64,000 nt of DNA, taken from Labia minor. Its lineage: Eukaryota; Arthropoda; Insecta; Dermaptera; Spongiphoridae. The stretch lies in contig OY720344.1 in the NCBI GenBank assembly GCA_963082975.1, positions 78,790,053-78,854,052 of the forward strand. Direction: 5' to 3'. The position numbers were made by a program, and so were the translations under genes. Position 1 is the first letter of the stretch, and each line of letters opens with the position of its first letter. The notes under the pieces are model-generated. The model did not search any database. It worked only from the letters and a program-made list of their open reading frames with translations, and was not told the origin of the DNA. Positions 34,475 to 45,101 of the stretch are shown one piece after another.

Positions 34475-36879
34475 CTAGCTGCTCAGAGCGCCTTCGGCGG
34501 TCTTCACACCTAGACGGGGGCTCCGCCCCCTATACCCCCGAGTGGTACATAGTATTTGGTTGAAAGTAGTAAAAGGTTTTCATCCATTTTGTTTCAATCC
34601 GTATATTACATAAAACATTCATTTCTTTTTGTGTTCTTATTCAAAATCTATTTTAATTTAATCAGTAAATTAATTATATATATTATTATTATTGTATATG
34701 TTATATCTATCTATCTATGTCGCTCAAAGATACTCGAAAGTTCTTGGCCGCAACAACCACATTTCTCCAAGTGTCCCTATCCTAAGCCCTTGTCCCATCT
34801 CTCTTACGTCCCTTCCTACGCGTCATTGGTTTTCCAAGCGGACGTTTTCCAATCGGTCTCCCCACCAATATCTTTTTCCTCTCCCATTCTAGCCACGTGC
34901 CCTGCCTATCGCAGCTTTTTCCCTTTTATAACCCTAACTATTTCTGAAGATGCAGAGAGACCATGAAATTTCTTGTTATGCTGTCTCCTCCATTCCCCGG
35001 TGACCTCATCTTTCTTTGGCCAATAAATGCAGGGAAGAGTCCTATTCTCAAATACTCTGAATCTACTCTCATCTCCCAGGGTCATAGACCATGCCTCCCA
35101 CCCATATAATGCAACAGGCAAAATAATTTTTTTATATATTCCCTTTGATAATAATTTTGAAGAGATAAGCCTCTTTATTGCAAGATAACAGGCGTTTCCC
35201 GATTGCAACCCTGATTTAAATTCTTCTCAAATATTATTATCCTTCGTGATTACATTCAATTTTTCTACATATTCAAATTCTACATTTTGTATCTTAAGAT
35301 TTTGTATGTTAATACTCTTCCTCTTTGTTACTAAATATTTTTTCTTATCACTATTAATTTCAAACCTCCATTAATTTTTCCTCGCTATCTGCAATTGCAA
35401 TTTCCTAATCTCCTATTATATTTAAGTCGTCTGGGTAACCTAACATTTTACAATTGATTTCCGCATCTTCTTTCTTTACTACCTTCAAGACAAATTTGAA
35501 GATCAAAATTTGAAAAAGTTTATGCTGATCTATATTGAGTCATGTGTATGTTTTACTAAAGTCTACAAATAATTAGTGAACAGAAATATTGAATTCGCAG
35601 TTTTTTCCTAATATCTGTCATAATGAAAATATCTTAATTAATGTTGATCGATTTGGCCTGAACCCGCAATGATATCTCCTAATATTTCCTCCGCCTATGG
35701 TTCTTAAGTATTTTCTATCTTATAATAGTGAAATAGAGTATATTTCTTGATCATTACATTTTGATATTTTATTTTCATTGCTAGATTATTATTGAATATT
35801 TTTAATTATAATGAAACTTGAGAAAATGCAAAAATAGAGACTTGAGACAATTTATAAAAATTAACGGCATAAAACTATAGATAAATTACCAAAATATACA
35901 TTCATAAATAGTATTAATTTAAATTAATTGATTTATTTGTTTTTTTATTAATTTTTTTAGATCATAGTTATTTTCCTCCCTTAAAAGAAACTTATCTAAT
36001 TCTGTGGTGCTAGGGGATTTGAAAATTATTAGTCGCAATATGAAGATTTCGCTTACAGTTTCTGTCATGACCGACCTCCGTCCAACAGTTATATTCTCTC
36101 AAGTTTCTTGCTTTTATTAATCATGTGATCTATATATTTAATTTTTTTGATTCATTGTAATAAAATTTAAACAAATAAAAATTTTCACTTTGTTAATTTA
36201 TATAAATTTCAATTTACACTGATTGTGAGTGATACGCTTTGCCAATACTCTGAATAATTTGTGTATAGAAATATTGAATGTTCTTAGCGAGATTTTTTAA
36301 CCTTTCACTTTCAAATAGAAAAGAAGAAATATTCAAATATATAGAAAGAATAAATAAAAATTAAGTTAATATAAATATGATCTAAATATTTTATTAAATT
36401 AATTAAAATGGGAACTTTTAGAATAAATGATTTAATTGAATTGATATTTAAATATTAGAATTTAAAATAAAAAGTGAAATATTATAATAATTCTTCGATT
36501 GGGAATCGCTATGATATTCATTTTTTAAAATGATTCCGCTAGAGCCAGTGGGCCACGCCAGGCTCTTGATTGAACAACACGGAGAATTATATAAACTTTA
36601 AAAAATTAATTTCTGCGGTAATCGTTTAGATATAAATGAAATTTATAGCCTATGTTACTCTAGGGGTATATAAGAATATTGTGATTTAATTTCATAGAAA
36701 TCGGTTCAGCCAATTCTGAGTCTATAAAATAGTAATTTTCCGGACAGACAGACAGACAGACAGACATGAAAAATTCTAAAGTCACTTTTGGATTCTAGAG
36801 GTCATGAAACGCGAAGTTATGCAAAAATTTTTAAATTCTGAGCAATGTGCAGACAAAAACCTTTTTTTATATATATAGA
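34475..36879 (-). mobile_element. Reversed Helitron, longest copy
   Basis: On the minus strand it starts TCTATATATATAAAAAAAGG and ends with the GGGGGCGGAGCCCCC hairpin (34516-34530), a near-perfect GC hairpin and CTAG at 34478-34475. Flanking bases on the 3' side fit (A on the plus strand at 34474), but the 5' flank is C instead of T. Interior 36480-35600 matches 2463-3080 of the plus-strand copy, and 35540-34740 matches the LINE fragment. Its 5' 370 bp, including a GACA repeat at 36738-36762 and 'TAGAAATCGGTTCAGCCAAT', are not in the other copies. Confidence 0.8.
34740..35560 (-). pseudogene. LINE reverse transcriptase fragment in the Helitron
   Basis: The minus-strand frame 35208-34906 reads 'SGNACYLAIKRLISSKLLSK' and 'ILPVALYGWEAWSMTLGDES', then 'RVFENRTLPCIYWPKKDEVT' and 'GEWRRQHNKKFHGLSASSEI'. 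This is the clearest copy of the captured C-terminal region. Further 5' the fragment shares with 3050-3905 the same internal deletion between the 'AYDSID' and 'DDLNI' blocks. It ends next to a TATCTATC tail at 34705-34717. Confidence 0.8.
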
Positions 36880-36884
36880 CTACA

Positions 36885-37420
36885 AAAAAAATTGTACCCT
36901 CTTTCCTCGCCCATCCTACATGTGTGTCCGTACCAGATCAGCTTTTTCTCTGTGTCTCGTTCACCATATCCTTCTATAACTTTGTCTAATCTTTTTAATC
37001 CGCAGCTCCTTAAGTAATCCATTTCGACCATCAATAGACTTTTCCTATTTTTTTCTACCCTTCTTCCACACCTCTGCTCCAAATGTAATAATATTTTGTA
37101 CTATACTTTTGTAGATTGTTTATTTTTTGTTGATAGCGATTTTTTGTCGTTTAGTACAGAATTGAGAGATTGTGTTTCTTTTATTTCCTTAATAATCTTT
37201 TCTTTAATTACCCTCTGGCTATTTTCTTTTTATCAAATATCACCCCCAGGTATTTACATTCTTGCAACGCTCTATCTTAGTTAAATTTTCTAAATAATCT
37301 CTAATAAACAAAACTGTCCAGGGATCATGCCATTTCCACAGTCGTCTGGCTGGTGACATCGAAGACACATACACTCCTTCTTCCAAATCTGGCCATTTTT
37401 TCCAAGAATTAACATTTTTG
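36885..37420 (-). pseudogene. Second type of LINE reverse transcriptase C-terminus
   Basis: Minus-strand pieces read 'LENLTKIERCKNVNTWG' near 37245-37290, 'IYKSIVQNIITFGAEVWKKG' near 37050-37110, 'EKSLLMVEMDYLRSCGLKRL' near 36985-37050, and 'EKKLIWYGHTCRMGEERGYN' near 36890-36950. This W-Y-G-H ending differs from the RTE and captured types, so it is a separate LINE lineage. Stops and frameshifts separate the pieces. The Helitron at 34475-36879 abuts its 3' end. Confidence 0.75.
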
Positions 37421-37730
37421 AGGGGGTAGATTTCAAACGAATCAAGAGAAAAATAAATACGATGCGAACTGGTAAAAATCGAATGCACCATATGAATATT
37501 GATAACAATGGTAATAAACTTACCAGCTTTCAGGTTTTATTTTCTTATCCTTAAAAGCCTTCATTCAGTTCCTAGTCGGCCATTATAGTTTGCAAATATC
37601 TCTTGCTTAATTTTATGTGACACAACATGCCATATATTGTAGGGATTATTAATCGATTGTCATACACTGGTGTTTTTGCTCTCTCTCTCTCCCTATAGAT
37701 AGTATTTCCTGATTATTTTCACGTTTTATT

Positions 37731-37970
37731 GTGAAAGTTGAGTTTCGGCGTCCATTTTGGCGTCATTTTCAAGAGAATTTTTTAGTAGGGAATTTTTGGG
37801 ATTCCAGTCTTAGTCTGTGAGACTAAGATTCAAAGTTGGACGTTACCCACTCTTTCAACTGAACATCCAAACATGATTCTGGATCTCACAGACTAAGACC
37901 AAGACAAATTTCCTCCTAAAAAAAAACGCTCGTGGAAATGGGACCAAAATGGACGCCGAAACTTCACTCT
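37731..37970. mobile_element. MITE-like inverted repeat
   Basis: The outer arms TTTCGGCGTCCATTTTGG (37743-37760) and CCAAAATGGACGCCGAAA (37944-37961), and the inner arms AGTCTTAGTCTGTGAGACTA and TCTCACAGACTAAGACC, pair around the centre near 37850. It is GC-richer than its flanks. No target duplication or frame was identified. Confidence 0.65.
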
Positions 37971-38032
37971 CATATATCATATAATTTTCTCTTGATTTTA
38001 TTAGTTATCAATTCAGAAATTTTATTTAATAT

Positions 38033-38262
38033 TAAGGTGACCAATTTTTCACAATGAAAAGGAAGACAAAAAGCTTACGAAAAAAGCAAACTGCAAATAA
38101 TGAAACAATTTATTCACTTAAAAAAATTCAACAATTATATTTGCTTATTAAGCTCAGAATGTGCTGTGTATGCGTTTTATACTTATGTATTTCCGAATTT
38201 GGAGACACTTCTTGATGAAGAACACACCTGCCCTCCCTAAAGTAGGACGATTGGTCACCTTA
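38033..38262. mobile_element. hAT-like MITE with GGTGACCA termini
   Basis: Terminal repeats TAAGGTGACCAAT and ATTGGTCACCTTA, flanked by TTAATAT on both sides (7 matching bases). The termini resemble those of the MITE at 9609-9789 (TAGGGTGACCA), so the two may be mobilised by related transposases. Confidence 0.7.
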
Positions 38263-38391
38263 TTAATATTGAACATCTAACAACTTTTAATTTAAATATC
38301 CCATAAAATTTGCATTCATTTCAATATTATTACAAAAAATAATTTTCTCCTTCTCATTACCTGTGATATAAATGTATTTTACAGTGTTTTA

Positions 38392-38851
38392 TTTAACTTG
38401 CTTTGTTGTCCTTCTGTATTGTTCAAATTTGGTAACTCATTTTTAACACAGTTGAAGTTGACAAATCGAACTAAAACTTTGCACACTTTTCAGATTTGGT
38501 TAACAATACATAAATATGTATTAAAGTTTTCATTTTCTTAATTAATTAATTAATTAATTAAAAATTTAATCAATAGATTTTAACCCATCACTAGAAAATA
38601 ATTTTTCTCTTAGCCACAATAAGTATATTCTTCTTCATGATGGGGTTGTACAATGGTCCGCCTACTTAGCATTTCAACAATAATGGTCTAGATATTTTGA
38701 ATAAAGAGCCTAATTAAAATGAATTAGTTAATTAATTCTCTAGGGATCTCTCAAATAAAACGCTTGCATTTAAATTAAAAATGGTGACAAAATTAAATGG
38801 CAATAAACGGCAAGCGTTTTATTTTTTAGTGCATTTATAAATAAAACACTG
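38392..38851. mobile_element. Tc1/mariner-type MITE, TA-flanked
   Basis: Termini CAGTGTTTTATTTA and TAAATAAAACACTG (14 bp) are each flanked by TA, the Tc1/mariner target. The interior contains one copy of the ~140-bp unit that is tandemly repeated at 39827-40200 (CTGTATTGTTCAAAT...ACTTTGCACACTTTTCAG), a 'GATGGGGTTGTACAATGGTC' block and half of the palindrome seen at 40436-40674. Confidence 0.7.
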
Positions 38852-39798
38852 TAAATTAATTTTTTTAAATTATTTATTTTATTTTTAATTTTTTATTTAT
38901 ATATATATATATACTAATTATTCATATCTTCACTTTATTTAAATTTGAATGAATCTTAAGGATAAATAAAGTAATATATAATATCTTGCATTTAGACACT
39001 ATTTATAGTCAGTTATTTAATTTTCTTAATTACTCTATTTATATTTTAAAAGATATATGCAATTTTAGTTAATAGTTTTAGTTTAACAATTCTGTATTAT
39101 ATTAGTAGTTAAAATAAATATTTAATTTGCTGATGTAATTGAAATTATTCAAAAGTCAATTAACTTCAAATAAAGAAAAAATGGCTGACTAGCCTGGTTT
39201 AACGTCCCTAAATTTGATACCAGATATGATATATTTTTTATATGTCTTGATCATGTATATTTATATAAAATATATAATTTTTATTTTGTTAGCCAATCAA
39301 TATTAATCTATAAAAATGAGCAAATGAAGAAAAAAGAATTAAAATTTATTAATATAGTATAATTTTATAATTACAAAAATATAAAAATCAATTAACAATT
39401 TAAACAATTTTAATTTGCCCGAATCGAATTAATTTATAAATGTAATAATCGTCATTGATTAAATATTTAAATTAATAAAAAAATGATGAAATTAATTATG
39501 AGATGTAAATGCAAATTAAATAAACACCAGAACAGAATGGAGGGTAAAGATATGAAGTGAGGTGGGGAGAGGGTTCACATTGGTGGATTATTAGGGCTTT
39601 ATAAAATGAAACAGGACTAGAGACAAGAGAGAGGAACCATTTATATTACCATCGCTCTTTCTCATCTCATTTAGAAGTAGCATTTAAATCAACTGTCGCA
39701 AAAGACCCTTTAAATTAAAATGACAAATGATTTTTATAATATTCGTAGTTTAATTACTTTATGAAAAAAGATCTTTTCATTGTTTGTATTTGTTTTTA
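38852..39798. other. AT-rich spacer between two related MITEs
   Basis: No gene recognised. 39530-39720 is slightly richer in G+C and has no long open frame. Confidence 0.5.
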
Positions 39799-39826
39799 CA
39801 GTGTTTTATTTAACTTGCTTGGTTGT

Positions 39827-40200
39827 CTGTATTGTTCAAATCTGGTAACTCATTTTTAACAGAGTTGCAGTTGACGAATCGAACTAAAACTTTGCACACT
39901 TTTCAGATTTGGATGACAAAACATGAATATGAAAGAAAGTTTTCATTTTCTTAATTAATTAATTCTTCTGTATTGTTCAAATCTAGTAACTCATTTTTAA
40001 CGCTGTTGGAGTTGACCAAACGAACTTTCTTTTGCACACTTTTCAGATTTGGATGAGAAAACATGAAGTTTTAATTTTCTTAATTAATTAATTAAAGTTG
40101 ATCAATCGAACTAAAACTTTGCACACTCTTCATATTTTGATGACAAAACATGAATATGAAATAAAGATTTCATTTTCTTAATTAATTAATTAATAATTTA
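39827..40200 (+). repeat. Tandem repeat, ~140-bp unit, about 2.7 copies
   Basis: Units begin at 39827, 39968 and 40095. Each carries 'AACTTTGCACACTTTTCAG' or a close variant and ends in a TTAATTAATTAA tract. The third unit lacks the first ~50 bp. The single unit in the neighbouring MITE indicates local expansion. Confidence 0.75.
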
Positions 40201-40435
40201 ATTAATAAATTTTAACCCATCATTAAATATCATTTATAATCTCAAAGTGTATTCAAATAAAAATTAAAACCTTAAAAATTTATTAACTAAAAAATTAAAA
40301 ATAAAATAAATAATTAAAAAATTAAGTTAGAGTGTTTTATTTATAAATGCACTAAAAACTAGAAAATAATTTTTCTCTTAGCCTTAATAAGTAAATTCTT
40401 CTTCATGATGGGGTTGTACAATGGTCCGCCTACTT

Positions 40436-40674
40436 AGCTCTTCAACAACAATGGTCTAGATACTTTGAATAAAGAGCCTAATTAAAATGAATTAGTTAAT
40501 TAATTTTCTAGGGATCTGTCAAATTTAAACGCTTACATTTAATTTTTAATTTTGTCACCATTTTTAATTTAAATGCAAGCGTTTTATTTGAGAGATCCCT
40601 AGAAAATTAATTAACTAATTCATTTTAATTAGGCTCTTTATTCAAAGTATCTAGACCATTGTAGTTGAAGAGCT
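40436..40674. repeat. Long palindrome, arms about 105 bp
   Basis: The left arm (AGCTCTTCAACAACAATGGT onward) and the right arm (ending ATTGTAGTTGAAGAGCT) are reverse complements with few mismatches, separated by about 28 bp around TTTTGTCACCATTTTT. This could extrude as a cruciform or be transcribed as a hairpin. Confidence 0.85.
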
Positions 40675-40689
40675 ATACTGTAACTTAAT

Positions 40690-41284
40690 TTTTTTTAATT
40701 ATTTATTTTATTTAATTTTATCTCTATAGAAAAAACCTTTTTCTAAATTTTCACTGTTTTATTATTTTTGTAATTATTTGTGGATTAGATTATTTATTTA
40801 TAAAAAATTATATTTACTTAAATGTTTTTCTTTTTTATTAATCACAATATTGGAGAAATAAAAAGTAATTGAATAAAATAATAATCTTTTATATAAATAA
40901 AATCAAAGTATAAAATTTAATATGAATAATTTTTAATTAAAAATACTCGATGAAGTTTCAAGTTGATTGATATATTTGCTTTATGAGAATTTCATTTGTT
41001 ACACATCATTAGAAATTTTCTTATTCCAAAATTTACTATTATTTCTCCTGAATCCCTAAATCATCTCTACATTCTCTCTCTCAATTTTCTTTTATAAATA
41101 TATTCTTCCAGAATTTACTAAAAAAGATCCTTTATAGTAAATAACTATAAATATATATTTCATAATAATGTCATATATATTTATATATTATTATAAATGT
41201 ATATATATTTTATTATTATATATATAAAAGCCCTATACACTGTGTCTATAACCATTCGTTGCTACGGTAACGTATGCATATATA
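40690..41284. other. AT-rich spacer, Helitron-5'-like tip near its end
   Basis: TATATATAAAAGCCCTATAC at 41218-41237 resembles a Helitron 5' start and lies just before the mariner. No other structure is seen. Confidence 0.4.
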
Positions 41285-42100
41285 CCAGGTGGTTAGATGA
41301 AATTTGCCGGTTTTTTCGATAAAGAAAACACTTAATTTTCAGGGAATCTCAACATTTTTTTATTCAAAAAATTGTCCATTGGATTCTTCACACTTTGCCC
41401 ATCTTTTAGGCAAATTATGGATACCATCCAAAAAAACTTTTTCTCTTTCGAGCCAAACCATTCGACGAGCTATTCAACGTCTTAAAAATTAGCGAATCGC
41501 TACTCTGCAAGTGAGTGTCCCATTGATGCGGAAAGGTGATAGTCGCACGGGGCAAGTTCTGGAGAGCACGGCGGGTGCGATAATATTTTCCAATTATGTG
41601 CATTTAATATGTTCTTCACCAGTTTAGAGGTATGAGACGGCGCGTTGTCAAGTTGCAAGATAACATGTCTTCGGGCCCATTCCGGCCGTTTTTCGATCAA
41701 CGCATGATTCAAATTGATAATTTGTTGTTTGTAGCGATTCGTATTCACCAGGTCTTAATAACTCGTAGTACACCACACCACACTGGTCCCACCAAACACT
41801 GAGCATTGTCTTACGGCCAAAGCGATTTGGCCTTGCTGTCGATGGGCCGGCTTCACCAGGTGAAAACCATGATTTTTTTCACTTTGGGTTCTCAAAATAA
41901 ATCCATTTTTCGACTTCCGCGACAATTCGATACAAAAAAGATTTCCTTTCGAACCGTTGAAGCAGAATTTCACAAACGGTTTTTCGATTTTCAATTTGTC
42001 TATCGTTCAGTTGGTATGGCACACTGAACAACAATCCATCAATGATGCACACCCACACCTTTCCTAAAAGTTTTGATTTTGTATTTCAAAACATTCGTTT
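41285..42100 (-). pseudogene. Mariner transposase relic (DD34D type), 5'-truncated
   Basis: Minus-strand pieces in order are 'RKTVCEILLQRFERKSFLYR', 'IVAEVEKWIYFENP' (the first catalytic Asp of GDEKW is replaced by Val), 'MLSVWWDQCGVVYYELL', 'HVILQLDNAPSHTSKLVKNI' (second Asp kept), 'CSPELAPCDYHL' (third Asp kept, 34 residues on) and 'GHSLAE'. The C-terminal 'EEWFGSKEKVFLDGI' precedes a terminal repeat CCAGGTGGTTAGATGAAATT at 41285 next to TA. The DNA-binding N-terminus and its terminal repeat are missing. The lost catalytic Asp and the frameshifts make it inactive. Confidence 0.85.
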
Positions 42101-42298
42101 CGATTGCACTTCTTAAATTAAATATTAATCCTGAATAAACAACTCACATTCATTATATGTGTATTTATAGTAGAAAAAAAAAATCAATATGATTTGACTT
42201 TTTATAGAGATAAATAAAAACCATGTTTAATTATTTATCACTATTTGTTTGTTATTTATTGATTTTGATTTTATCTATCCATCCTGATCACTCTTTCC
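42101..42298. other. AT-rich spacer
   Basis: No gene or repeat recognised. Confidence 0.4.
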
Positions 42299-42307
42299 AC
42301 TGAATAA

Positions 42308-42475
42308 GATGTAATTGGATCTAGAGAGAGAGAATCAGATCTAAGAAAGGTAGTCGCTCGGATGGTGAGAAGGAACCTTCCATATTATGTGAAGTCATCC
42401 GAGTTGACAGCAACGATTCAAAACAACAACAACAACATAGAAATAGGGACAAGATCGTCTAAGTGTGGATAAAGT
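42308..42475 (+). CDS. Possible exon, unrecognised (56 codons)
   Basis: After a stop there is a 55-56 codon frame, 'DVIGSRERESDLRKVVARMV' then 'RRNLPYYVKSSELTATIQNN', ending 'NNNIEIGTRSSKCG' and a stop at 42473. The segment has more balanced codons and a short CAA/AAC (Gln/Asn) run, and stands out in composition. No ATG opens it. A weak acceptor (GAATAAG) precedes it, and no strong donor is seen. It could be an exon, a 3' UTR or a chance frame. Confidence 0.2.
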
Positions 42476-44495
42476 TGAAGGACAAAAGGAAACGACATCA
42501 ACAACAAACAATGCTGCTCCATCCTCTTCGTTTAAGAATTAATCGGATGGCAATCTCAAATGAAAATTAGGATTATATAATTAAAATATTATGTCTTGAG
42601 AAAATAAACATACGAAATTATTGAAATTAATGGAAAATATTTAACCAATCTTGTAAATAAACATTTTGTTAAACTAATAAATATGGTTTTAGTTACTTGT
42701 TTAAAAAAATTTCATTTATTCTTTAATTGAAAACTTAATATTAAACAATTAACATTTAAATAAATAATAATTTTGAAATTTTAATACTTGTTTTGCTTTA
42801 TGCGCATATCGCTTTAAAAACTTTCAGTTTTGTTACTGTTGATTGTGAAAATTTCTATAAAGTAAACGTGTAAATTAATTTTTAACTATAAAGTATTTAA
42901 ATTTAAAATTAATTTTAAATATTTTATTATTTTTAAAATTTAATTTTCAAATTAAAAATAAAAATATATATCGATATTTATATCATTTATTTATTTTCTT
43001 TAGTTTATTAATTAAGTATTTTTGTTTTGTTTTTTTTAATCTTCAAATTAAGTAACTCAAAAACCATAAAACCATAAAACTTTTTAAATGAGCTTCTAAG
43101 TATTACTTTGTTTCCACATTACTGAATATAAATATAATTAATTAAACATTTAACTTTTTTTTCAAATCCACTAATAATAAAATAAGAATTTATTGAATAG
43201 TACTTAAGAATATAAGAGTTTTCCTAAATTAAGTCTACTTTTTTATTTTTATTAAAGGACTTAAAAAATGTTACTAAAAATATTTATTATTGAACTTTAA
43301 ATATATAAAGTTACAAGTGATTTCTTCACTTTAAAAAAATGTATAAAATAATTTAAAAAGTTGCGAAAAAATTACTTTCAATTAACGAATAAATCAATTT
43401 ATTATATGTTAATAACACCTTATATTTAATTAAGTAAATAACTTTGGGGAAGATTTGGAAATTTTTTAATTAACTTGATATTATATGTTAATTTAAAGTT
43501 TCTGTAAATCTCTTAGAATTTATAGTATTTTCTTTAGAATACATACGCCCAGGATATTATATGTACAATTTATTTATTTATTTATATTTTTAAAATATAG
43601 AGTTAATTGACATAGTTTTAAAAAAAAAGTTTTTTTGTAAACTTCAGATAGGGTAAGAAGTTTATATTTTTAATCTTAATAATTTTAATGGGTTGGAATA
43701 GTAAGATATATTTTTTATTATATAATCATATTTTTTTATTTTCTATTTATATTAATGATAAACTAGATTCATGACAGGAGATTGAATTCAAGAGGAATAT
43801 TGAATAGAGAAAGTTGAGAGTAGATGAGGAGGGAATGGGTGTTAAAGGAAAGTGATAATGGGTGGTGGGAAACAAAAGCACCCCTAGCCACTTGTTAAAG
43901 AGGATTAGATTATTATTCATGCACGTGAAATAAAGGCACTTACTTCCTTCTACTGGCACTATTGCTATTATTACTACGTCTACTGCTTCTTTTATTCTTG
44001 TTGTTATTACGGATGTTGTTGTCTGAATTCGGAGTTCATTTCGAGTGCTCGATTCTATGACATCTCAAGAGATTAATTCTATAATCTCCTTGAAAAGGCT
44101 CTCACTTTCTCAATAAAACTTTTCAAGTCATTCATTTATTTATTTTTGTTTATAAAATAAAATATTTAAAGTCTAAAAAAAAATAGAATAATCTTTTCAG
44201 TTAGATATTCGTAAAGGAAACGTAAAGAATTTATTAAATTTGATTTTTAGATGTAAACCAGGATGTAAGCCCAATCCAAAAAGCTCATAAGTTATGAATG
44301 ACATATTCTTTGTAAATTTGGATAGGAAGTTTTATTTTTATAATTCCAATTTATTTGATGTGATTAACAAAAATAAAAAATGGTAAAAATTTTATGATCA
44401 ATAATATTTTTAAAGTTGAAAATGGTAATTAATTAATAATTTAAGATAAAAAAGTTTTAAATAAATCGTTAACTGTTGAAATAAATAAAAAGTTA
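42476..44495. other. AT-rich stretch, one purine-rich patch
   Basis: 43765-43900 is purine-rich on the plus strand, and 43940-44070 is GC-richer with TTATTAC triplets. The 70-codon minus-strand frame at 43747-43959 has no motif. No gene is called. Confidence 0.5.
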
Positions 44496-45101
44496 ATAAT
44501 ATAAATATAAACATTTTTTATAAAATAACGTTTATCCAATGGACTAAAAAGAGTAAAATAATTTTTCTATAAGCTTGACAAAGTTTATGGATGAATTGTT
44601 TCATATTCAACGAAAAATGTTGGGCGCATTTAGTTTAATTTATTTATATGATGAATTAAGTCAAATTTTTCTAATAATAAAAATTTTATTAAACACATAA
44701 ACTGACAAATTTTTTTATCATGCAATAAAATTGATAGTTTAAGAGCTAAGAAATTAATATTTTATTATTTTTCACTGTAATATACTTATATCAAAGTATG
44801 TATCAAAATTTAAAAGAATTTTTATTAAATTTACATATTATCAATCAAATCCAAAATGGTTGATTATATTTGAAGAAATAGTGTTACCTGTTAATCAAGT
44901 GTTTTAGTGTGGTATGTATCTTAGTAATATATATGAATTATAGCTCTATAAAAGAAGTTAATTGCATAGAACTAAATGCGCCCAACGTTTTTAGTTGAAT
45001 ATGAATCAATTCATCCATAAACTTTGTCAAGCTTATAGAAAAATTATTTTAGTCCATTGGAAAAACGTTATATTATAAAAAAATTTTATATTTATATTAT
45101 T
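44496..45101. mobile_element. MITE with ~135-bp terminal inverted repeats
   Basis: The left arm (44496-44636) and right arm (44969-45101) pair almost completely, from AATAATATAAATATAAA at the outside, through CCAATGGACTAAAA and GCTTGACAAAGTTTATGG, to TTGGGCGCATTTAGTT at the inside. The middle 330 bp is AT-rich without a frame. No clear target duplication was found. Confidence 0.8.

Larger units (their letters stand above)
39799..40680. mobile_element. Expanded relative of the 38392 MITE
   Basis: Starts CAGTGTTTTATTTAAC after TA and ends ATACTG before TA. The right terminal repeat is mostly replaced. It contains three tandem units and a long palindrome (both listed separately), plus an internal inverted terminus (GTTTTATTTATAAATGCACT near 40336). 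This arrangement looks like nested or rearranged copies. Confidence 0.6.

Noticed and set aside
36738-36762. GACA tandem repeat considered as a CRISPR-like or regulatory array
   Set aside because: A simple microsatellite inside a Helitron 5' region; no spacers, and a eukaryotic context.
37290-37420. Minus-strand 'CMCLRCHQPDDCG' resembling a CXXC zinc finger
   Set aside because: Only part of the Cys pattern is present, the frame is short, and the preceding 'MLILGKNGQ' and following 'LENLTKIE' fit the thumb region of the LINE relic there. More likely LINE-derived.
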